DNA of 9,936 nt from Fimbriimonadales bacterium (GTDB lineage: Bacteria; Armatimonadota; Fimbriimonadia; Fimbriimonadales; Fimbriimonadaceae). The notes below the pieces were generated by a model, which was given only the letters and a program-made list of their open reading frames with translations, made no database searches and was not told the DNA's origin. The translations under genes were made by a program, and so were the position numbers. Below are positions 1 to 4,938 of this stretch, piece by piece; within the stretch, counting starts at the first letter, position 1, and every line of letters begins with the position of its first letter. The DNA lies in contig JAPLCS010000194.1 in the NCBI GenBank assembly GCA_026392145.1, positions 1 through 9,936 on the forward strand. Direction: 5' to 3'.

Positions 1-321
1 AAGGGTTCCGCTAGGAGCAATAGTTGCAGCCTCGGATTTTGGAGAACCGTATCCACTGCAGCCGATAACCACGCCTTGGCCACGTTTTGTGAGTTCTTTG
101 GCAATCCACGCCACGGTTGGGGTTTTGCCATTACCGCCGGATGAAAAATTTCCTATGCAAATAATTGGTGTGTGAGGCTTCTCTGCCTTTTTGATTCCGA
201 TTATATATATGAAAAGATAGGTTTGCCATCCGGCTGTGTACAAGAGTGATAAGGGAAAGAGAGCAATTCTTCCAAGCTTAGATCGGATATCACCCCCGTA
301 CCAAATTTCCTCTATCCTCAT
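1..321 (-). CDS. lpxK: Tetraacyldisaccharide 4'-kinase (LpxK), N-terminal part, cut by window start
   Basis: LpxK phosphorylates the 4' position of the tetraacyldisaccharide 1-phosphate precursor of lipid A, at the inner face of the cytoplasmic membrane. The 107 visible codons run in frame to base 1, so the C-terminal two thirds lie outside. Residues about 16-45 form a hydrophobic membrane-associating segment (GRIALFPLSLLYTAGW...), and just after it comes the family's Walker A region, read here as GNFSSGGNGKTPTV with the GKT of the P-loop. The ATG at 321-319 is the only usual start after an in-frame TGA. It has no Shine-Dalgarno sequence, but TAAGAT lies 8 nt upstream, so the mRNA may be leaderless. 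The gene is divergent from the HIT gene. Identification rests on the N-terminal motif and is firm; the gene indicates a diderm with lipid A. Confidence 0.9.
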   Translation of the reverse strand, partial: MRIEEIWYGGDIRSKLGRIALFPLSLLYTAGWQTYLFIYIIGIKKAEKPHTPIICIGNFSSGGNGKTPTVAWIAKELTKRGQGVVIGCSGYGSPKSEAATIAPSGTL

Positions 322-329
322 GTTGCGAC

Positions 330-335
330 ATCTTA
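330..335 (-). promoter_or_regulatory. Putative -10 element of lpxK
   Basis: On the minus strand TAAGAT (4 of 6 matches to TATAAT) ends 8 nt before the lpxK ATG, which would put the transcript start at or within about 2 nt of the start codon. A TTGATT hexamer lies 19 nt further upstream, longer than the ideal 17. The call is supported mainly by the similar arrangement at three other genes in the window. Confidence 0.4.
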
Positions 336-413
336 AAGTATGTCAGGAATTAGTAATCAACTTTGCGAGGAAAGGTATTTGTTTGATTGTGGAACTCGTG
401 ATGCTTTTGTGGG

Positions 414-442
414 TTGAGTGTCGGCACACTTCGTGCTAGCAT
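414..442 (+). promoter_or_regulatory. Putative extended -10 promoter of the HIT gene
   Basis: TTGAGT (414-419) and TAGCAT (437-442) are separated by 17 nt, and TGC directly before the -10 gives an extended -10 (TGn). Each hexamer matches the sigma-70 consensus at 4 of 6 positions. Initiation 6-7 nt after the -10 falls at about 449, which is the GTG start codon, so the transcript is predicted to be leaderless. The whole element is embedded in the inverted repeat at 416-460. Confidence 0.5.
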
Positions 443-460
443 CGAAGTGTGCCGACACTC
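416..460. repeat. Perfect 18-bp inverted repeat over the HIT promoter and start codon
   Basis: The left arm GAGTGTCGGCACACTTCG (416-433) is exactly complementary to the right arm CGAAGTGTGCCGACACTC (443-460), with a 9-nt spacer (434-442) that is itself nearly palindromic (TGCTAGCA). The right arm includes the GTG start (449-451) and the first four codons of the HIT gene; the left arm overlaps its putative -35. There is no T-run on either side and both flanking genes diverge, so this is not a terminator. It could be a repressor operator or, if transcription starts upstream, an RNA hairpin that hides the start codon. Confidence 0.9.
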
Positions 461-781
461 TTCTCAAGAATCTTATCGGGAGAAATTCCGGGGGAAATCG
501 TTTTCGAGAACGAAAAAGTTTTTGCTATTCGCGACATTAACCCCGTGGCTCCAACTCATATTTTGATTATTCCCAAAACAGAAATTGTTGGATTATCCTC
601 CTTGCCAGCAGAAGGCGACCACTTGGCTATTCTGAATGCTGCGAAAGAAATCGCTGAACAAGAGGGACTAACTGATGGATTCCGACTGGTGATTAACGAC
701 GGAGCCGATGCTGGTCAGACTGTGCCTCATCTCCATGCTCACCTTATAGGTGGTCGTGCACTAGGCTGGCCTCCTGGCTAG
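449..781 (+). CDS. HIT-family nucleotide hydrolase/transferase (HINT-like)
   Basis: A histidine-triad protein of 110 residues, the normal size for bacterial HINT proteins, which hydrolyse nucleoside phosphoramidates or acyl-adenylates in the cytoplasm; the physiological substrate is usually unknown. The hallmark HLHAHL motif has histidines at 94, 96 and 98, His96 being the expected nucleophile. INPVAPTHILIIPK (about 30-43) and the NDG...AGQTVPH segment (83-94) are also typical. The N-terminal zinc cysteines of some HINT proteins are absent (TLFSRI in place of CxxC). The GTG start is the only usual start after the in-frame TAG at 437-439, and MPTLFSRI...GEIPG fits the family's N-terminus. There is no Shine-Dalgarno sequence. 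Its stop overlaps that of the convergent fadN-like gene. Confidence 0.92.
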   Translation: MPTLFSRILSGEIPGEIVFENEKVFAIRDINPVAPTHILIIPKTEIVGLSSLPAEGDHLAILNAAKEIAEQEGLTDGFRLVINDGADAGQTVPHLHAHLIGGRALGWPPG

Positions 782-2973
782 TTTCTAAGTGGTTTGCCGG
801 TCCGAAGCATGTGCTCAATGCGTGCTTTGGTTTCTGGGCGTTTACAGAGCACCAAGAACCGATCTCTCTCTAACTTAACGGCCTCATCGTATGATTCTGC
901 TTTGACCATCATATTTTTAAGAAGGTCGCCAATCGTTTCATCGTAATCCGTCATGAGTCCTAGGGACTTTCGCTTGTTTTGAGCGTCATCAACCATTCCA
1001 AGTACCTGCCGTGGTCCAGGTAACCATTCATGGTTTGCAGATGGTTCCACTGTTAACGCGAGTTCCTTTGCACGCTGGAGTAGCAAGTCTGGGTGGAAGC
1101 AAATGACGGTGTCGGGCCGAGCAATACCTGTTGCAGTGAGTTCAACGGCATTAGAGCCTGTCTTACCTTCGGTGAGGTGCATGATCATTTCTGCCAACTG
1201 AGTTGCTCCACATTGAGACCAAAGTCGGGTGACCACAGTCCCTCGTCCTCCTGGGATGAGACCGACTCTTGATTCTGGAAGTCCAATCAGGGCATCTGAA
1301 AGTGAGATTACTTTGGGGCAAGATATTGCGAGCTCTAGCCCTCCACCAAGGGCGTATCCGTGCAGGGCTGCAACAATTTTGGTCTTTTCTAGCTTCTCGC
1401 CCAGCGTTTGCAGTCTGATGAGTGCATTGTCTATTCCGTCCCAATCTTCTCTGTTAATTGCATCTAGAAAGAAATTGAGATCAAAACCCACAGAGAACGC
1501 TTTGCCTGGTTGTGAAAGAACGTATCTGCCATCGGGTTTTTCGTCTAGCAAAGCGTGGAAATCTTCGACTACTTGTGGCGAAACCGAACCCAATTTGGTG
1601 GTGTATTCAATATTGGTTACACCGTTACCGAGATCACGAAGTATCAGGGAACCGCGTTCTTCTAAAATTGGGTAGTCAGCATGATGACGGTACTGAGGTT
1701 CATTGGGCAGGGGCTCCAATCCTGACTCGTCTGCCTTGAGTTGTAATCCAGCTGTATAGAAAGTCTTGGGTTGACCAAGGATGAGTTCTGAACCGATTTG
1801 ATCAATCATTTGGAACGGTCCCATTTCCCATCCGAACCCCCATTGCATTACTCGATCAAAGTCGCTTACTGAATGTGCAATTTCTTGTTTTAGATAGTCC
1901 GCATAGCGAAGCATTGGGACTAGGTAGAGCCTGAGAAATTCACCAATTTCGGTTTTAGATTCGAAGACCGTTCGAATTCTTTCTCCCATCGGACGCTTTA
2001 TGTTTTCTTCGATGAGCGCTAAGTCTGGTTCTATTCTTTCTCGATATGCATAGGTTTGCAAGTCTAAGGTAAAGAAATCCCGCCCAACTCTATCGTAGTA
2101 CCCTCGGCCTGCTTTGTCGCCAATGTTGCCATTAGCGATTAAGTGAGAAACGGACTTAGGAATTTCGAGAGCTTTGACGAATGGATCATTGGGGCATCGC
2201 TCCAATTGATTCTTGGCAATTGCTTGCATGATGTCAAGACCGACAATATCGTTCAGTCGGAACGATGCGGAGCGTGGTCTGCCAAGGAATGGACCTGTGA
2301 TTCCATCGACTAATTCAAGTGAAAGCTGGAGTTTTTCGGTGACGTGGATGGCGTGAAACATCGCCCACATTCCGTACCGATTAGCAATGAAGCCTGGCGT
2401 ATCTTTGGCGGGAACTACTCGTTTAGCAACTCTATCTTCAAAAAAGTGGGAGATTATCGGAATAAGTTTTGGGTCAGTCTGAGGTGTATCGATGAGTTCA
2501 ACAAGTTTCAGATAACGTGGCGGGTTGAAAAAGTGAGTGCCTAGGAATCTTTGCTGGAACGATTGTGATCTTCCAAGCGCGAGAAGACCGATTTCAAGTC
2601 CACTTGTATTCGATGATACAAAAGCATCGTCGGCAAGGTGTTTTTCAATTTGTTCGTAAAGATTGCGCTTAGCATCCAGATTCTCAATGATGGCTTCGCA
2701 AACCCAGTCTGCTTCGCTTACCCAGTGGATGTCATTTTTGATAGATCCGAGGCGGATTTTGTCGTGGGTTTGTTTGAGATAGAAGTGTGGTGGTCGAGCA
2801 TTCTTTGCTCGTTCAAATCCTGCATGCACTGACTCTAGGGTGAGATCAAGGAGTGTTACGTCGAAACCAAGGTTTGCTAAGTGCGCCGCAATGCCACATC
2901 CCATCGTGCCGGCGCCGATAACGCAAACTTTATTTCCACTAATTAAACGCTTTTCAATCGCCGAAACATCCAT
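778..2973 (-). CDS. fadN: 3-hydroxyacyl-CoA dehydrogenase/enoyl-CoA hydratase fusion, FadN-like
   Basis: A bifunctional beta-oxidation enzyme: it should hydrate 2-enoyl-CoA and oxidise the resulting 3-hydroxyacyl-CoA with NAD in the cytosol. Counting from the chosen ATG (731 aa), the dehydrogenase comes first, with the NAD-binding GAGTMG at about 20-25 and GTHFFNPP at 145-152 carrying the catalytic His147. The C-terminal dehydrogenase domain follows. A crotonase domain occupies about 440-730, with GKAFSVGFDL (oxyanion hole), GYALGGGLELA (Glu547) and GLPESRVGLIPGG (Glu567). This order is that of FadN/YusL, the reverse of FadB/FadJ. Crotonase-family GGGG is GGRG here. The frame stays open back to 3162, but ATG 2973 has GGGTGA 8 nt upstream, begins close to the Rossmann fold, and leaves the infC promoter free. 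No thiolase or acyl-CoA dehydrogenase gene is adjacent in view. Confidence 0.9.
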   Translation of the reverse strand: MDVSAIEKRLISGNKVCVIGAGTMGCGIAAHLANLGFDVTLLDLTLESVHAGFERAKNARPPHFYLKQTHDKIRLGSIKNDIHWVSEADWVCEAIIENLDAKRNLYEQIEKHLADDAFVSSNTSGLEIGLLALGRSQSFQQRFLGTHFFNPPRYLKLVELIDTPQTDPKLIPIISHFFEDRVAKRVVPAKDTPGFIANRYGMWAMFHAIHVTEKLQLSLELVDGITGPFLGRPRSASFRLNDIVGLDIMQAIAKNQLERCPNDPFVKALEIPKSVSHLIANGNIGDKAGRGYYDRVGRDFFTLDLQTYAYRERIEPDLALIEENIKRPMGERIRTVFESKTEIGEFLRLYLVPMLRYADYLKQEIAHSVSDFDRVMQWGFGWEMGPFQMIDQIGSELILGQPKTFYTAGLQLKADESGLEPLPNEPQYRHHADYPILEERGSLILRDLGNGVTNIEYTTKLGSVSPQVVEDFHALLDEKPDGRYVLSQPGKAFSVGFDLNFFLDAINREDWDGIDNALIRLQTLGEKLEKTKIVAALHGYALGGGLELAISCPKVISLSDALIGLPESRVGLIPGGRGTVVTRLWSQCGATQLAEMIMHLTEGKTGSNAVELTATGIARPDTVICFHPDLLLQRAKELALTVEPSANHEWLPGPRQVLGMVDDAQNKRKSLGLMTDYDETIGDLLKNMMVKAESYDEAVKLERDRFLVLCKRPETKARIEHMLRTGKPLRN

Positions 2974-2981
2974 AATAGAAT

Positions 2982-2987
2982 TCACCC
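2982..2987 (-). promoter_or_regulatory. Shine-Dalgarno sequence deciding the fadN-like start
   Basis: GGGTGA on the minus strand, 8 nt before the ATG at 2973-2971. It supports this start over the GTG, TTG and ATG codons further upstream in the same open frame, which would add up to 63 residues with no family resemblance. Confidence 0.6.
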
Positions 2988-3016
2988 AAAGAATACCTAC
3001 GGAGTTGGTCTCTGAA

Positions 3017-3045
3017 TTGACAGGCAAAACGACCGAAGTTATAAT
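3017..3045 (+). promoter_or_regulatory. Consensus sigma-70 promoter of the infC-rpmI-rplT operon
   Basis: TTGACA (3017-3022) and TATAAT (3040-3045) are both perfect consensus hexamers with the optimal 17-nt spacer. Transcription should begin near 3052, giving a leader of about 36 nt before the infC start. A promoter of this strength suits a highly expressed translation operon and shows that the housekeeping sigma factor reads the canonical elements in this organism. Confidence 0.88.
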
Positions 3046-3074
3046 GGGATTAGCAAAATATGACATTGAAACTT

Positions 3075-3090
3075 GAGGTGACAACCCATA
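3075..3090 (+). promoter_or_regulatory. infC Shine-Dalgarno sequence and AUA start codon
   Basis: GAGGTGA (3075-3081) is the strongest Shine-Dalgarno match in the window; its TGA also closes the infC frame, so the gene cannot start further upstream. ATA (3088-3090) follows 6 nt later in the infC frame. No in-frame ATG, GTG or TTG occurs until 3208, which is inside the conserved N-domain. Confidence 0.75.
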
Positions 3091-3684
3091 GCCGGATTTA
3101 AAGGCCGAAGACCCGTCCGCCCTGAACCGGGACCAGAAATCAATGGACGGCTTCTGAAACATCGGGAACTCCGGATTGTTGGTTCAGATGGTAGCCAGCT
3201 CGGGATCTTGACTAGCCGAGAGGCTCTTGAACGAGCCAGAGACGAGGGACTTGATTTGGTCTTAATCGCTCCAAATGCTCAGCCACCGGTTGCAAAAATT
3301 ACGGACTATGGCAAGCACAAATACCTCGAAGGCAAACAAGGTAAGGATAAAAAGCCCAAAGGACAAGAATTAAAGGGTATAAAGATAAGTCCGCGTATTG
3401 CAGAGCACGACATGCAATTCCTTGCGAAGAACGCCCGGCGTTTCCTTGAGCACGGAGATAAAGTGAAAGTGACCTGTCTCTTCAAAGCTCGAGAGTTGGC
3501 TCACCCTGAATTGGGTAGAGAACGGCTCAAGAAGTTTGCAGACCTGTTGGAAGATATAGGAAACGTGGAACGAGAACCTAACTTGGACGGACGCCAGATG
3601 ATAATGGTGCTCATGCCCAAGCCGGGAGTGAAGAAAAAAGATGCCAAAGATCAGGACAAACAAGTCGGCAGCGAAGAGGTTTAA
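3088..3684 (+). CDS. infC: Translation initiation factor IF-3, probable AUA start
   Basis: IF-3 binds the 30S subunit, prevents premature 50S joining and checks the start codon and initiator tRNA. From the AUA the protein is 198 aa. The N-domain includes PEINGRLLKHRELRIVG (about 16-32), SQLGILTSREALERARDEGLDLVLIAPNA and ITDYGKHKY (71-79). A lysine-rich linker follows, then the C-domain with KGIKISPRIAEHD (96-108), a region reading FLEHGDKVKV, and a final MIMVLMPKPG. A TTG start at 3208 would delete about 40 conserved residues. IF-3 rejects non-AUG/GUG/UUG starts, and AUU is the start of E. coli infC, so AUA here implies the same negative feedback. The charged tail overlaps rpmI by 44 nt. First gene of the operon. 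Confidence 0.93.
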   Translation: MAGFKGRRPVRPEPGPEINGRLLKHRELRIVGSDGSQLGILTSREALERARDEGLDLVLIAPNAQPPVAKITDYGKHKYLEGKQGKDKKPKGQELKGIKISPRIAEHDMQFLAKNARRFLEHGDKVKVTCLFKARELAHPELGRERLKKFADLLEDIGNVEREPNLDGRQMIMVLMPKPGVKKKDAKDQDKQVGSEEV

Positions 3685-3835
3685 GATTACCGGTACAGGT
3701 AAGATCACTCGCCGTCGGTCCCACAACAATCACCAGTTCTTATGCAAGCGAAAGAGCACTCGACGTGCTCTTGAGAGCGAACCGGTACTGTTCAAAGGAG
3801 AAAACAAGCGGGTCAAGCGCCTGCTGGTGATGTAG
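3641..3835 (+). CDS. rpmI: 50S ribosomal protein L35
   Basis: The 64-aa product has the usual length and begins MPKIRTNKSAAKRFKITGTG, the L35 signature; the rest is strongly basic (KITRRRSHNNH, CKRKSTRRAL), as expected for an rRNA-binding protein of the large subunit. The ATG lies inside the 3' end of infC, in the +1 frame relative to it, with GGAGTGA 9 nt upstream within infC codons. The 44-nt overlap suggests translational coupling to IF-3. A 9-nt segment of this gene (3731-3739) is complementary to the rplT leader, which may matter for rplT control. Confidence 0.97.
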   Translation: MPKIRTNKSAAKRFKITGTGKITRRRSHNNHQFLCKRKSTRRALESEPVLFKGENKRVKRLLVM

Positions 3836-3945
3836 TTTTGTTCCCCGCGCTGGGGAACTCCGACCCTTTACCACTACCGCCCTTTTGCTACTTATTGTGC
3901 AAGCTGAGGCTGGGAACTGGTGGAAAACACTAGAAGAAGGAACAT
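3836..3945 (+). promoter_or_regulatory. rpmI-rplT spacer with competing RNA pairings, possible L20 control region
   Basis: This 110-nt spacer is unusually long for a tight operon. It holds a hairpin, GTTCCCC (3840-3846) with GGGGAAC (3852-3858) around a GCGCT loop, without a T-run. The same left arm could pair instead with GGGAAC at 3912-3917. That second site overlaps GAACTGGTG (3914-3922), an exact complement of CACCAGTTC (3731-3739) within rpmI, extendable by G-U pairs. The rplT Shine-Dalgarno sequence lies just downstream (AAGGA, 3937-3941). L20 is known to autoregulate this operon in E. coli and B. subtilis; involvement here is inferred. I do not see a recognisable 23S mimic. Confidence 0.4.
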
Positions 3946-4299
3946 ATGGCAAGAATTAAACGTGGCTTAATGCGCCACAAGCGCCACAAGAAAATCATCG
4001 GTAAAGCAAAAGGCTATTTCGGACGTAAGAAGAACGTTTTCCGAAGAGCTCACGAACAGGTCATGAAATCGGGGCAGTATGCTTTCCGAGACCGAAGAGC
4101 CAAGAAGCGAGATTTCAGAAGACTCTGGATTGTTCGTATCACTGCGGCCTGTGCTGATTCTGGAATTAAGTATTCACAACTTATCCATGGATTGAACGAG
4201 CAGGGTATCCAAGTGAATCGAAAGATGCTTAGTGAACTTGCAATCGCCGATATGGACGCATTCAAAGCGATCGTCGAACAAGCTAGAAAGGGCCTCTAA
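3946..4299 (+). CDS. rplT: 50S ribosomal protein L20
   Basis: A large-subunit assembly protein that binds 23S rRNA early and in several bacteria represses its own operon. The 117-aa length is standard. The N-terminus MARIKRGLMRHKRHKKIIGKAKGYFGRKKNVFRRA is the basic extended arm of the family; AFRDRRAKKRDFRRLWIVRI and the globular part, with YSQLIHGLNEQGIQVNRKMLSELA, follow. The ATG is preceded by AAGGA 4 nt upstream. It is the last gene of the operon, ending just ahead of the terminators. Confidence 0.98.
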   Translation: MARIKRGLMRHKRHKKIIGKAKGYFGRKKNVFRRAHEQVMKSGQYAFRDRRAKKRDFRRLWIVRITAACADSGIKYSQLIHGLNEQGIQVNRKMLSELAIADMDAFKAIVEQARKGL

Positions 4300-4317
4300 G
4301 CCCTCCATTTTTTAATT

Positions 4318-4355
4318 AACACTCTCGTGCACAGAAGGCACGAGAGTGTTTTTTT
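4318..4355 (+). terminator. Rho-independent terminator of the infC-rpmI-rplT operon
   Basis: A 13-bp perfect stem pairs AACACTCTCGTGC (4318-4330) with GCACGAGAGTGTT (4338-4350) around a 7-nt loop, followed by a T-run to 4355. It sits 18 nt after the rplT stop. Confidence 0.93.
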
Positions 4356-4374
4356 GTGCCTTCTTATTTTTTTT
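4333..4374 (+). terminator. Second, overlapping terminator hairpin after rplT
   Basis: AGAAGGCAC (4333-4341) is perfectly complementary to GTGCCTTCT (4356-4364), a 9-bp stem with a 14-nt loop, followed by TA and eight T residues (4367-4374). It shares bases 4338-4341 with the right arm of the first terminator, so both hairpins cannot form fully at once. It is most simply a backup terminator for polymerases that pass the first. Confidence 0.6.
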
Positions 4375-4384
4375 GAAATTTTGT

Positions 4385-4427
4385 TTGAACATTCCAGAGT
4401 TCAATTTGCACTCACTTTCTGTATGAT
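4385..4427 (+). promoter_or_regulatory. Putative promoter and small inverted repeat ahead of the sigma factor gene
   Basis: TATGAT (4422-4427, 5 of 6 to TATAAT) ends 7 nt before the GTG start at 4435, predicting a leaderless transcript. There is no good -35. In its place sits an inverted repeat TTGAAC (4385-4390), 8-nt gap, GTTCAA (4399-4404), which could be an operator or an activator site. No typical ECF-type -35/-10 pair is evident at proper spacing, so direct autoregulation by the encoded sigma is not supported. Confidence 0.42.
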
Positions 4428-4434
4428 GCTACTT

Positions 4435-4938
4435 GTGCAAGAAAAAGCTACAAGAACTGCACGATTGGATATTGATCAGCTTGTTAGAGATCATTACAAC
4501 CAGGTCTTCCAGTTCTGTTCGCTCAGGGTAGGTTATCATCACGCGGGAGATGCGGCTCAAGAGTCATTTTTGATTGCTCAGAGGTCATTATCCAAGTTTC
4601 GTGGTGAAAGCAAACCTTTAACCTGGCTGTTAGGAATCGCCCATAACGAATGCAGAAGAATGAATCGCGTTGCCAAACGTGAAGAGCCTTTGCCTGAGTT
4701 TCAAACCACTGGTTCTAGTGAAGCCAATCTCGTTGATCGACAGGTTTTACGTTTGGCACTTGCCGGACTAAGTGTTGAGCATCGGGAAGTTGTGGTAATG
4801 CATGAAATGGATGGGCTTACCTACGAAGAAATTGCCACTATTCTTTCTGTTCCCGTCGGCACGGTCAAAAGCCGACTCTATCACGCATTTTTGAATTTGC
4901 GAAAGTGCCTTCAAACCTCGATGGAGGTTCAATCATGA
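4435..4938 (+). CDS. ECF-type RNA polymerase sigma factor
   Basis: A sigma-70 family factor of the RpoE/SigW type, 167 aa. Region 2 spans about 14-80: LVRDHYNQVFQFCSLRVG, then DAAQESFLIAQRSLSKF with the DxxQE-like core-binding helix, and WLLGIAHNECRRMNR, the -10 recognition/melting segment. Region 4 spans about 104-160: LSVEHREVVVMHEMDGLTYEEIATILSVPVGTVKSRLYHA, with the helix-turn-helix that reads the -35. The frame stays open upstream to 4327, inside the terminator, so I chose GTG 4435, which lies 7 nt after a TATGAT box; two upstream in-frame ATGs (4423, 4426) overlap that box. It is translationally coupled to the next gene (ATGA overlap), its likely antagonist. The signal it answers is not apparent. 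Confidence 0.9.
   Translation: MQEKATRTARLDIDQLVRDHYNQVFQFCSLRVGYHHAGDAAQESFLIAQRSLSKFRGESKPLTWLLGIAHNECRRMNRVAKREEPLPEFQTTGSSEANLVDRQVLRLALAGLSVEHREVVVMHEMDGLTYEEIATILSVPVGTVKSRLYHAFLNLRKCLQTSMEVQS

Noticed and set aside
236..439. 67-codon open frame between lpxK and the HIT gene
   Set aside because: It is antisense to lpxK for much of its length, runs into the palindrome and has no recognisable product; it reads as a chance frame.
1229..1675. 148-codon plus-strand frame inside the fadN-like gene
   Set aside because: Antisense shadow of clearly coding, domain-bearing sequence; composition is low-complexity Ser/Arg/Pro without family features.
2974..3162. 63-residue N-terminal extension of the fadN-like gene
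   Set aside because: The frame is open, but the extension has no family resemblance, overlaps the consensus infC promoter, Shine-Dalgarno sequence and the first infC codons on the other strand, and a good Shine-Dalgarno sequence precedes ATG 2973.
3208..3210. TTG as the infC start
   Set aside because: It falls within the conserved IF-3 N-domain and has no Shine-Dalgarno sequence, whereas conserved codons continue upstream in frame.
3634..3640. AAAAAAG slippery heptamer at the end of infC
   Set aside because: The infC reading frame divides it as AAA AAA G, not A AAA AAG, so it is out of phase for canonical -1 frameshifting, and rpmI has its own start there.
4327..4434. Upstream start of the sigma factor frame
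   Set aside because: It lies inside the rplT terminators and adds residues unlike any sigma-70 N-terminus.
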